64,000 nucleotides of DNA from Nitrincola tapanii. Lineage in GTDB: Bacteria; Pseudomonadota; Gammaproteobacteria; Pseudomonadales; Balneatricaceae. Shown piece by piece: positions 27,606-34,552 of the stretch (position 1 is its first letter; every line of letters starts with the position of its first letter). Location: assembly GCF_008368715.1 (NCBI RefSeq), contig NZ_SMRS01000003.1, positions 62,001 through 126,000 of the forward strand. Reading direction: 5' to 3'. The notes under the pieces were generated by a model. That model did no database searches and was not told the origin of the DNA. It saw only the letters and a list, made by a program, of their open reading frames with translations. Both the position numbers and the translations under genes were made by a program.

Positions 27606-30600
27606 GAAATGACTCATTTATATCTGCACTAAAATCGTATCTTTTTGGTGATAAAAAAATCGATGGTGGGCAGGGATTAGAGTATAGTTCTGATTCAACG
27701 GGATTATTATTTTATACCGATAATAAGGTTTTCAAGGATCTACAGTCAGGACAGGCTGATCCGTTACTCCAGATGCAATTTATTGTTTTGCAAATGCTAT
27801 ATGAACAACAAGCAGCTGAAGAGCTTCCTAATGGCTATCGACTTGATGAAGAAGTTGTTGCAGCACTGGATGAAGAGCAGGCTGAATTGCTAAATTTGCC
27901 AAATTACTTTTCAGGCGAGTTCATAACAGAAATAAGTGGACATACAAGAAAATCTAGCTTCAAGGTCCAGCTCTTTGTTGAGATTGATGGTGAGCTATAT
28001 CCATTTAAACGAATTGGTCCGTTCATTGATCTCGGTGGTACTGAGAATCTTTATCGATTGAGCTCTTCAGAGCTTATGGCGCTTAAGTCTCTTGAAATAC
28101 ACAAACATCTTACACCAGAGCAACGAAATGAATCAGAAAATCTAAAGCTAATGGCATTACTTCAAACAGCGCAACGAAGTGGCATGCGACTAGATTTGAG
28201 TAACTTCGATCGTCTTGATGTAGTAATACCTGATGATGTAGGTATCGTTGCTACACAGTTACCTGATGGAAGCTTAGAACTTTGCCCTACGCTTGGCTCA
28301 GGTATTAATCCTGATCAATTAGAAAAACGCTGGAGTCAGATAGATCTAAATAAAGATGGTGGTGTGATAAGAGTTGAAAATCGCTTATTACTAATCCAGC
28401 CTGAAAAAATGGCTGGTGTTCGAGAGGTGCTAAATAATAAAAGAATTCCAGCTGATAAAGTATCGGACTTTCTTAAGTCACCTTCCGCATTTCTTGATGC
28501 TTCCTTGGTTAACCTTGATTTAGGATTTTCACTGAGGGTTTTTGGTGTCGGTCAAATGCAATATATGGATTTTGGCACCTTAGATGATAATAATCGTGAT
28601 TGGTTTGCTACGGTAGGATGCCCAGACCCACCTGAGGTGCTTCATAAAAGCATTGTATGTGATGAGGATCTAGATCGATTCAAACAAAAGCTCTCTGTTG
28701 CCAGAAAGCAGGGCGCTAGCATTATTGAGTATGATGGAAAAAAAATCGATATCAGTGATTTGGTTAAGGTTGATAAAATCATAGCTGATATAGAGCAGGA
28801 GATACATCGCAAGGAAAAGCTTATAGAGACAAATGAGGCAGATGAAAATCTACCCAAACAACAAATTACAGTACTTCTGCGTGAAGCTGAAGAAATTAAT
28901 CAATCATTACGAGAAAAAGTTTCAAGTTCAAATTCTTATCAGGAACCTGATTGGAATTTCTTATCAAGATTACCTTTCCCACATCAGAAAGAAGGTATTC
29001 GATGGTTGATGGGTTTGTTATCGCAATCTATTCAAGATGATCATAGTGATATGTATCGTGTACAGGGGGCGTTGTTGGCTGATGATATGGGTTTGGGAAA
29101 AACTTATATGACATTGGTTATGCTATCTGAATATTTTAGATTGCAAAAGATCGTGGGCAAAACTCAAAAGCCTGTATTAGTTGTAGCCCCTCTAAGTTTA
29201 TTGGAGAACTGGGAACAAGAAATAAGTAATACCTTCAAGGAAAATCCATTTCGTGATGTAAAAGTCCTTCAATCTGGTCGAGATCTAAAAGAGTTTAAGA
29301 TAAAAGGTGCTGTAAAAGACTCAATTCAGTTTAGTGATGCTGCTGATGAAGAGGGCACTATATCAGTTAATGATGTCCGCTATGCCCTACACATAGGGCC
29401 TGATGCTGGTGTAAAGCGGCTGGATATTGATAGACGTTTAGTATTAACAACCTACCAAACTTTAAGAGATTATCAGTTTTCACTATGTGTTATCGATTGG
29501 GGGGTAGTAGTTTTTGATGAAGCACAAAATATTAAAAATCTAAATACTTTGCAATCAAGAGCAGCAAAAGGCTTAAAAGCTGACTTTAAACTACTCGCAA
29601 CGGGTACGCCAGTTGAAAACAGCCTAGGCGATTTCTGGTGCCTTATGGATACCGCACAGCCAGGACTTCTAGGTAGTTGGCACTATTTTCGTGATCGTTG
29701 GATAACTCCTATCAACAGAGCGACTGAGGAAGATCGCGACGACGTAAGGCGTCAGGTGGGTGCTGATCTTCGTGATGCGGTAGATGGTTTCATGTTGCGA
29801 AGAATTAAAGAAGATCAATTAAAAGGCCTGCCATCTAAGTATTTAAGAAGTGCATTGTCGCAATCTGGACCGAATATGCTGTATGTCAAAGAAATGGCCG
29901 AAACAATGCAATCACACCAGCTGGCAGCTTACGATGCGGTACTTGAAGACTATAGACAGCGGAATGTTACTGAAGATATGCGTGGACATGCATTGACTGC
30001 TTTGCATCAGTTAAAACTTATCTCTTTGCACCCACAGCTAAGTAATGAGGCGGCATTAATAGTACGTAGTGCTATTAAATGTCGTGAAGTTATGAGCGAG
30101 TCAGCAAAACTTAGAATTTTACTTAATCTTCTAGATGACATTCGAGCTATGGGTGAAAAGGTTATTCTTTTTCTTGTTACCAAACAAATGCAACGCTTAT
30201 TGAAGTTATGGCTTGACCAGATATACGGCTTAAATATTCATATCGTTAATGGCGATACAACAGCAGTCCAGACTAAGAAAGACACACTTACCCGAAAAGG
30301 GATGATAGAGCATTTTGAATCCACAGATGGATTTAATATCATCATTATGTCACCTGTTGCAGCAGGTGTTGGCTTAACTGTAGTTGGGGCAAACCATGTA
30401 GTGCACGTTGAAAGACATTGGAATCCAGCTAAGGAAGCTCAAGCGACTGATAGGGTCTATCGTATTGGTCAGACAAAAGATGTATTTATTCATCTGCCAG
30501 CTGCACTTCATCCTAAGTATGACTCTTTTGATGTGAATTTAGATCGTCTGTTAAGTGGAAAATTAATGCTTAAAGATGCGCTTGTAACACCAGATGCTGT

Positions 30601-30637
30601 CACAGAGTCTGAGATGATTAAATCTATGGGTTTATGA
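27602..30637 (+). CDS. zorD: Zorya type I protein ZorD (Snf2-type helicase/nuclease)
   Basis: 1,011 residues from a GTG start overlapping the zorC stop. A Zorya-specific N-terminal region (1-440, with a coiled segment about 395-440) precedes a Snf2 ATPase. Motifs are Walker A DDMGLGKT (about 495-501), DEAQ box (about 639), ATGTPVENSLGDFW, and helicase-C motifs SPVAAGVGLT and QATDRVYRIGQ (about 947-957). In type I Zorya, ZorD is the effector that degrades invading phage DNA. All helicase motifs look intact. Slightly shorter than E. coli ZorD (about 1,080). Ends the operon; a weak palindrome near 30684 is the only terminator-like element seen. Confidence 0.93.
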   Translation: MRNDSFISALKSYLFGDKKIDGGQGLEYSSDSTGLLFYTDNKVFKDLQSGQADPLLQMQFIVLQMLYEQQAAEELPNGYRLDEEVVAALDEEQAELLNLPNYFSGEFITEISGHTRKSSFKVQLFVEIDGELYPFKRIGPFIDLGGTENLYRLSSSELMALKSLEIHKHLTPEQRNESENLKLMALLQTAQRSGMRLDLSNFDRLDVVIPDDVGIVATQLPDGSLELCPTLGSGINPDQLEKRWSQIDLNKDGGVIRVENRLLLIQPEKMAGVREVLNNKRIPADKVSDFLKSPSAFLDASLVNLDLGFSLRVFGVGQMQYMDFGTLDDNNRDWFATVGCPDPPEVLHKSIVCDEDLDRFKQKLSVARKQGASIIEYDGKKIDISDLVKVDKIIADIEQEIHRKEKLIETNEADENLPKQQITVLLREAEEINQSLREKVSSSNSYQEPDWNFLSRLPFPHQKEGIRWLMGLLSQSIQDDHSDMYRVQGALLADDMGLGKTYMTLVMLSEYFRLQKIVGKTQKPVLVVAPLSLLENWEQEISNTFKENPFRDVKVLQSGRDLKEFKIKGAVKDSIQFSDAADEEGTISVNDVRYALHIGPDAGVKRLDIDRRLVLTTYQTLRDYQFSLCVIDWGVVVFDEAQNIKNLNTLQSRAAKGLKADFKLLATGTPVENSLGDFWCLMDTAQPGLLGSWHYFRDRWITPINRATEEDRDDVRRQVGADLRDAVDGFMLRRIKEDQLKGLPSKYLRSALSQSGPNMLYVKEMAETMQSHQLAAYDAVLEDYRQRNVTEDMRGHALTALHQLKLISLHPQLSNEAALIVRSAIKCREVMSESAKLRILLNLLDDIRAMGEKVILFLVTKQMQRLLKLWLDQIYGLNIHIVNGDTTAVQTKKDTLTRKGMIEHFESTDGFNIIIMSPVAAGVGLTVVGANHVVHVERHWNPAKEAQATDRVYRIGQTKDVFIHLPAALHPKYDSFDVNLDRLLSGKLMLKDALVTPDAVTESEMIKSMGL

Positions 30638-30824
30638 TTTTATTGGGATTCTTTAAGTTGAAAATGTTGAGCTTATAAATTCAGACCTTCTGAAGGTTAA
30701 AGGCTTATAGGAAAGAGTTGGTTTGTGAGCGGATAATTTTTTACGGTTCAGAAATTCGATAAAGGTTTATTAATAATTAGTTGAACCTGAAAAGTGGCGT
30801 TTCTAGCCTGAAGCGCCACATAAT
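30638..30824. other. Non-coding stretch after zorD with two inverted repeats
   Basis: AT-rich. It holds a short palindrome ACCTTC-T-GAAGGT near 30684 without a T-tract. A 10-bp hairpin near 30794-30819 (arms GTGGCGTTTC and GAAGCGCCAC, one mismatch) is followed on the minus strand by TTTT, so it may have been the terminator of the decayed transposase gene next to it. No gene seen. Confidence 0.55.
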
Positions 30825-30974
30825 TTAAATCCAGCGCAGTAGCTTATGCAGGTTTTGACCACGGGCACTCAGTATGAAATTGAGTGCATAACCTAGAACT
30901 CCTTTAAGCAAGCACCGTTTCATTTTTCCATCCGATTTCAGATGCCCAATAATTGGATCCACACTGTTGTGCCG
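30825..30974 (-). pseudogene. IS5-family-like transposase, C-terminal remnant
   Basis: About 49 codons read on the minus strand with the pattern HNSVDPIIGHLKSDGKM, then LLKGVLGYALNFILSARG and a final LRWI before TAA. This matches the C-terminal end of IS5-like DDE transposases (IEPxIGHLKxD ... LKG ... LNxxLxAxGxN). The frame closes immediately upstream (TGA), and no catalytic region or inverted repeats are visible. It is a dead insertion-sequence fragment. Confidence 0.8.
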
Positions 30975-30997
30975 TCAAGTAAATAATTATCTATTTT

Positions 30998-31345
30998 TTA
31001 GAAGCAAATTCCACCTTTCTTGACTTTCCAGGCAACTCCATTTTGGTCTACGCCATTTGATTCCATTAACGTAATCATTAAGCTATCACTTTCAATTATA
31101 GTTGCTTGATTATTTTTCTAAAATACTACGATATATGTAACCAAAGGTTTATATGAATTGCTCATTGTTAACCTGTTAAGATCAAAACCTTTTAAAATTT
31201 TCCCATCTACTTCATATGCTTCTGACCATTCACTTTGATTTTGATATTTGACGCATACTACATCTTTCTCAATTGCAATCAGGTTGCTGGAAAATAACAA
31301 AATAAATAAAGTGAAAAAGTGAGGCTTAGTCAGATTTCTTTTCAT
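30998..31345 (-). pseudogene. Small secreted protein gene interrupted by an in-frame TAG
   Basis: Minus strand, ATG at 31345. Read through, it would be a 115-residue protein with a signal peptide (MKRNLTKPHFFTLFILLFSS). TAG at 31118-31120 stops the frame after YIVVF. The same frame continues as KNNQATIIESDSLMITLMES and ends GGICF-TAA at 30998. Absence of any frameshift suggests one nonsense change. The start lies 4 nt after the stop of the DUF1311-like gene, so the two formed an operon. The family is not recognised. Confidence 0.6.
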
Positions 31346-31349
31346 GAGA

Positions 31350-31808
31350 TCAATCCTGTTCAAGTGAACTTAATTCATCTAGAAGATTTAATCTAAAATT
31401 CATATTGCAAATCGGACCAGCAGGCCCGCCTATGTTATATGAAAAGTAGGTGCATAATTCTGCGGTATGTAAAAGCATTCTATATATTGAACTATTTAAT
31501 TTATCGGTCATTTCTTGGTCATATTTAACTAGGCTATCATTATTTATATCTACACGAATTCGTGAGCTTGCAATTGCATTAGAAATTATTATTGCAATCT
31601 CCTCATCAATTTTATTATTTACAAGGGATGTGCAGTATGAAATGCTTCCATTGGATATTCCACCATTCTCATTTATGCAATTTGAGTATAAGGTGATCAT
31701 TGAGTCTTTGATGTTGTTTGAGAATGCATTCCCACTGAATATCAATAAAATGAGCAATGCTAATATATATATCATTTTCTTGCTAAAGCAATTAATAATG
31801 TATTTCAT
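31350..31808 (-). CDS. Secreted protein, possibly LprI/DUF1311-like
   Basis: 152 residues; starts MKYIINCFSKKM with a hydrophobic signal peptide (ILALLILLIFSGNAFS). An alternative start is the Met at 31775. Cysteines at IKDSMITLYSNCINENGG and SYCTSL, and a late CTYFSYNIGGPAGPIC then RLNLLDEL pattern, resemble the C-x-GG-x-R-x-L layout of LprI/DUF1311 proteins, some of which inhibit lysozyme. Similarity is faint. Very AT-rich, in keeping with foreign origin. It precedes the broken small secreted gene. Confidence 0.55.
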   Translation of the reverse strand: MKYIINCFSKKMIYILALLILLIFSGNAFSNNIKDSMITLYSNCINENGGISNGSISYCTSLVNNKIDEEIAIIISNAIASSRIRVDINNDSLVKYDQEMTDKLNSSIYRMLLHTAELCTYFSYNIGGPAGPICNMNFRLNLLDELSSLEQD

Positions 31809-31994
31809 ATATCACCTTGTTGGTTAGTAAATTAGTGGCACATATATCATTCAAGTCATATGTTTATATATGAGGGTCATAGCCCATGCGTAATTATTTT
31901 ATAGCATTGTTTATTTTATCCTGAATATAAGATTTCTTATGTTTGTGTTTCCATTTGGGTCAACTGAACCGCGATTAATTTTTGCATTTATAAT

Positions 31995-32340
31995 TCACTT
32001 ATCCCCAAAAATAATAAAATTTTTAGCAGCGCGTGTGATGGTAGTATACAGCAAAGTTTTATATATCCTATCCTATGCTTTGCGTAGAATGGGAGCAGTA
32101 AAATACATGTGTCCTATTGAGATCCTTAACGTTTATCTATTGTTATCCCGTATCCAAGGTCTAGATTTTGCAATGCTTTCAATGTAAGAGTTATTTTTTC
32201 CTTCAATCTGTAAAACTCCATATGCATCACCTCTAGGTTATTCAAAAATCTCATAGTTTGAACTGAGATCACCATTTCGAATGTTTGCATCATAATCGTT
32301 TGCTGTCACCATCATCTGATCACCAAGACATAGCTTTGAT
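31995..32340 (-). pseudogene. Decayed RecD/UvrD-like helicase, C-terminal remnant
   Basis: Minus-strand pieces in different frames. LCLGDQMMVTANDYDANIRNG (about 32340-32260) is continued in the same frame across a TAA by GDAYGVLQIEG. In a second frame DLGYGITIDK stands where relatives have DLGYAITIHKAQG, and in a third LLYTTITRAAKNFIIFGDK ends at TGA 31995. These are the conserved C-terminal blocks of RecD-like helicases (the LLYTxITRA motif). Several stops and frameshifts show it is dead. The plus-strand ORF over the same bases is a shadow. Confidence 0.7.
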
Positions 32341-32430
32341 CCTGTGTGTTATCAAGAGAATCCATCCTCTAAAATCGTCCATGTAGTTAATTTCATAACA
32401 TGAATTAAATGATTCTTGTATAAGTAGGTT

Positions 32431-33353
32431 GCAGACCGCTTCTTTAATCGAAATCCTGAAGAAGCACAGGAATCAATCTTCGCTTACTCTGAAGCGGATC
32501 TCTCTGCGCGTGAGGAATCCTTGCGTCAGCAGCGTGAAGCCGAAGCGAAGAGCTTGCCATACGTGAAGCTGAACAAAAAGCCGAGCTGGGTAGCTTCACA
32601 CTCACCGGATCAAATCGAGTCTCTGATGTAGCGGCTGCGGCAGGCCAAAACGATATGTTTGGCTTGGTTAACACCTGTGGGCAGCAGGAAGTACAGCAAA
32701 CCACAGAGCAGTCTGATACAGCGCAGGCCGAGCAGGGTGTGTTTGACGGTCGATCTAAAGCAGGCCAGCTTGTCTCTTCAGTGATGTCTGAGCAAGCGGA
32801 CGCGGGGGATGCCGCCAAGCAGGTCAGCAATGGGGATGACGTATAGGGCGTATTTCATAATGACAAGATCTATTTAGTGGCTGATAAGCAGGCCTCAGCC
32901 GGTGAAGTGGAAACACTGCTATTCCATGAGGGAACGCATGGCGGTGTAAATGCCTTGTACGCCGATGAGGTTGTGGTGAAGGGAATGAACCGTTTGTATG
33001 CGGTGATGGGTGGCAGCTCCGATTTCAACAAGGTAGTAGATCAGCTTGGTATTCGCAACAAAATCGATCCTTATGTGAAAGGCGCTCTTCAGAAGGATAC
33101 AGACGTTCTATCTGAGCAGGGCAATTCTGACATTCGCTTCAGTAATCGAGATGGAGTAACCTCTTTTGATACCTAAACAGATGGAGTAATTCAGGATGAA
33201 AGAATCAAAAGACTCAATGCCGCCATCCAAGGAGCGGGAGAAACAACTACAGCCCGGAGTGCGATGCTTGACGCTCGCCCTGAAGGAAAACGACAGGCCG
33301 CAGAGTTCGCAGAAGCCCTTGCCCGAAACTTCGAAGAAGAAATAAGTGCATGA
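32431..33353 (+). pseudogene. Decayed large polyvalent phage/plasmid protein with HEGTH motif
   Basis: Broken plus-strand gene. ADRFFNRNPEEAQ and a coiled AREESLRQQREAEA stretch end in a frameshift near 32545. The next frame reads AIREAEQKAELGSFTLTGS, then DVAAAAGQNDMFGL, the linker typical of large polyvalent proteins of conjugative elements. A TAG (32844-32846) and a TAA (33174-33176) interrupt it, with the frame continuing each time. After the TAG comes GVFHNDKIYLVADKQ and FHEGTHGGVNALY, a zincin-like HExxH. Three lesions make it a pseudogene. Confidence 0.72.
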
Positions 33354-33453
33354 GTAGTGCACGCGGGATCTGTGCGAGGGGTGCAAGGTAACCGGCACTC
33401 CTATCGCGACCAATTCACACAATGTTCGGCAGGCAACGCTGGCGGGAAAGCAA

Positions 33454-33807
33454 TTGCACCGTTCTACGGCTGAACAGATTGAGCACTGGGCTGATATAGG
33501 TCGTCAGGTCGCGAGTACCCTCTCGCAGGATGCTCTTTTGCAGGTGAGTAGTGGCCTGGCGCGTGTGAAGGTTGAGCCTGTGCTCACGCCTGGCATTGAT
33601 CCGGATGATCTGTTCAACGAGCTGGAACATCTGCGTGATAACCGGGAGCTAAACGTCGACCTGTCACACAGTAGCGTGAAGTATCAAGCATCGGTGAAAT
33701 ACCCCAGTATGCTGGAACAAATTGCCTCAGATGGGACGACACGGGTTGACCACTTTGAAAAGGGTACATTTCTGCCATCAACTGACTGTGAGCTCGGAAC
33801 ACAGTGA
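33454..33807 (+). CDS. ParD-like antitoxin, N-terminus uncertain
   Basis: 117 residues from a TTG. The frame is open further upstream to about 33358, adding TNSHNVRQATLAGKQLHRS-type residues that also look family-like, but no good start or ribosome binding site is seen. HRSTAEQIEHWADIGRQVAS is the hallmark of ParD-like antitoxins, and SVKYPSMLEQIASDGTTRVDHF is their usual C-terminus. It probably neutralised the zeta-like toxin whose start overlaps its stop (GTGA). Base composition is less AT-rich than Zorya, suggesting a different source. Confidence 0.65.
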   Translation: MHRSTAEQIEHWADIGRQVASTLSQDALLQVSSGLARVKVEPVLTPGIDPDDLFNELEHLRDNRELNVDLSHSSVKYQASVKYPSMLEQIASDGTTRVDHFEKGTFLPSTDCELGTQ

Positions 33808-33884
33808 AGCAGATATGGTTACTGGCCGGCGGTATAGAAGCAGCCTGCCCGGGCTGTTTCAATTGGACCAGTCGACGCAAGTGA
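33804..33884 (+). pseudogene. Truncated zeta-like toxin start
   Basis: A 26-codon ORF from a GTG overlapping the antitoxin stop. MKQIWLLAGG matches the start of zeta/P-loop toxins, which continue NGAGKST; here the P-loop is replaced by unrelated residues and the frame closes at TGA. The toxin is therefore lost. Short, so confidence is limited. Confidence 0.5.
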
Positions 33885-33973
33885 TCCCGATCTTTTTGCG
33901 CGAATTAATTTAACCTTCTGCCCGCCGCGCAAAGGCTGCTTTTGAGGGCGGATGAACAGCTTTGGAGTGTTTG

Positions 33974-34543
33974 ATGCTCAATGACAGTCGTTTTCGCACG
34001 GTACAGTCTTCTCAGGTAATCCTTAAAGAGTTGATGGTACCTTCTTATGCAAATTTTGGTGGTAAGGTGCACGGTGGGGTTTTGTTGTCACTGATGGACA
34101 AGATTGCTTATACCTGTGCTGCCACACATGCCAAGGCTTACTGTGTCACGGCATCGGTAGATTCAGTCGACTTTGTCAATCCGGTTGAGGTGGGGGAGTT
34201 AGTTACCCTGTTTGCTTCGGTCAACTATGTTGGGCGCAGTTCCATGGAAGTGGGGATCAAAGTGATTTCGGAAGACTTCCGCCAGGAGATTGTGAAACAC
34301 ACCAATACGAGCTATTTCACTATGGTGGCAGTGGATGAGGAGACACGCAAACCCACGGCGGTTCCCGGTTTGATTCTGCAAACGGATCAGGAGGTGCGGC
34401 GCTTTGTCATGGGGAAGTTACGTAAACAGTTGCGTGCCGGGCATCGACGAGACCTGGCGGAATTGCGTAAAACACTGGACCAGGCGCGCAATTTGTTGGA
34501 ATTAGAAGGTGAGCACTGCCAGTTGGATACTCACCTTCGTTAA
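33974..34543 (+). CDS. YciA-like acyl-CoA thioesterase (hotdog fold)
   Basis: 189 residues from the ATG at 33974, with GGAG 6 nt upstream; a TTG at 33962 would lie on top of that site. The hotdog core contains NFGGKVHGGVLLSLMDKIAY (general catalytic helix with HGG) and VDFVNPVEVGELV. A basic C-terminal tail (RKQLRAGHRRDLAELR) follows, longer than in E. coli YciA. It should hydrolyse acyl-CoAs in the cytoplasm. It is the first core gene after the island and is convergent with mfd, 9 bp apart. Confidence 0.88.
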   Translation: MLNDSRFRTVQSSQVILKELMVPSYANFGGKVHGGVLLSLMDKIAYTCAATHAKAYCVTASVDSVDFVNPVEVGELVTLFASVNYVGRSSMEVGIKVISEDFRQEIVKHTNTSYFTMVAVDEETRKPTAVPGLILQTDQEVRRFVMGKLRKQLRAGHRRDLAELRKTLDQARNLLELEGEHCQLDTHLR

Positions 34544-34552
34544 CCCTGCGGT

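Larger units (their letters stand above)
22020..33960. other. AT-rich accessory island carrying Zorya and decayed mobile-element genes
   Basis: From just after cobB to just before the thioesterase gene the base composition turns clearly AT-rich. Contents change from conserved chromosomal genes to a defence operon, then to a series of broken genes from transposons, plasmids or phages. No integrase, tRNA attachment site or clear flanking direct repeat was seen, so the ends are given only to the nearest gene. The limits and the single-island view are inference. Confidence 0.75.

Noticed and set aside
31939-32187. 82-codon plus-strand ORF
   Set aside because: It lies over the minus-strand helicase remnant blocks and has no ribosome binding site or recognisable protein; treated as a shadow.
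22020-33973. Attachment-site direct repeats at the island ends
   Set aside because: I compared the sequence after cobB and before the thioesterase by eye and saw no convincing repeat, integrase or tRNA end.
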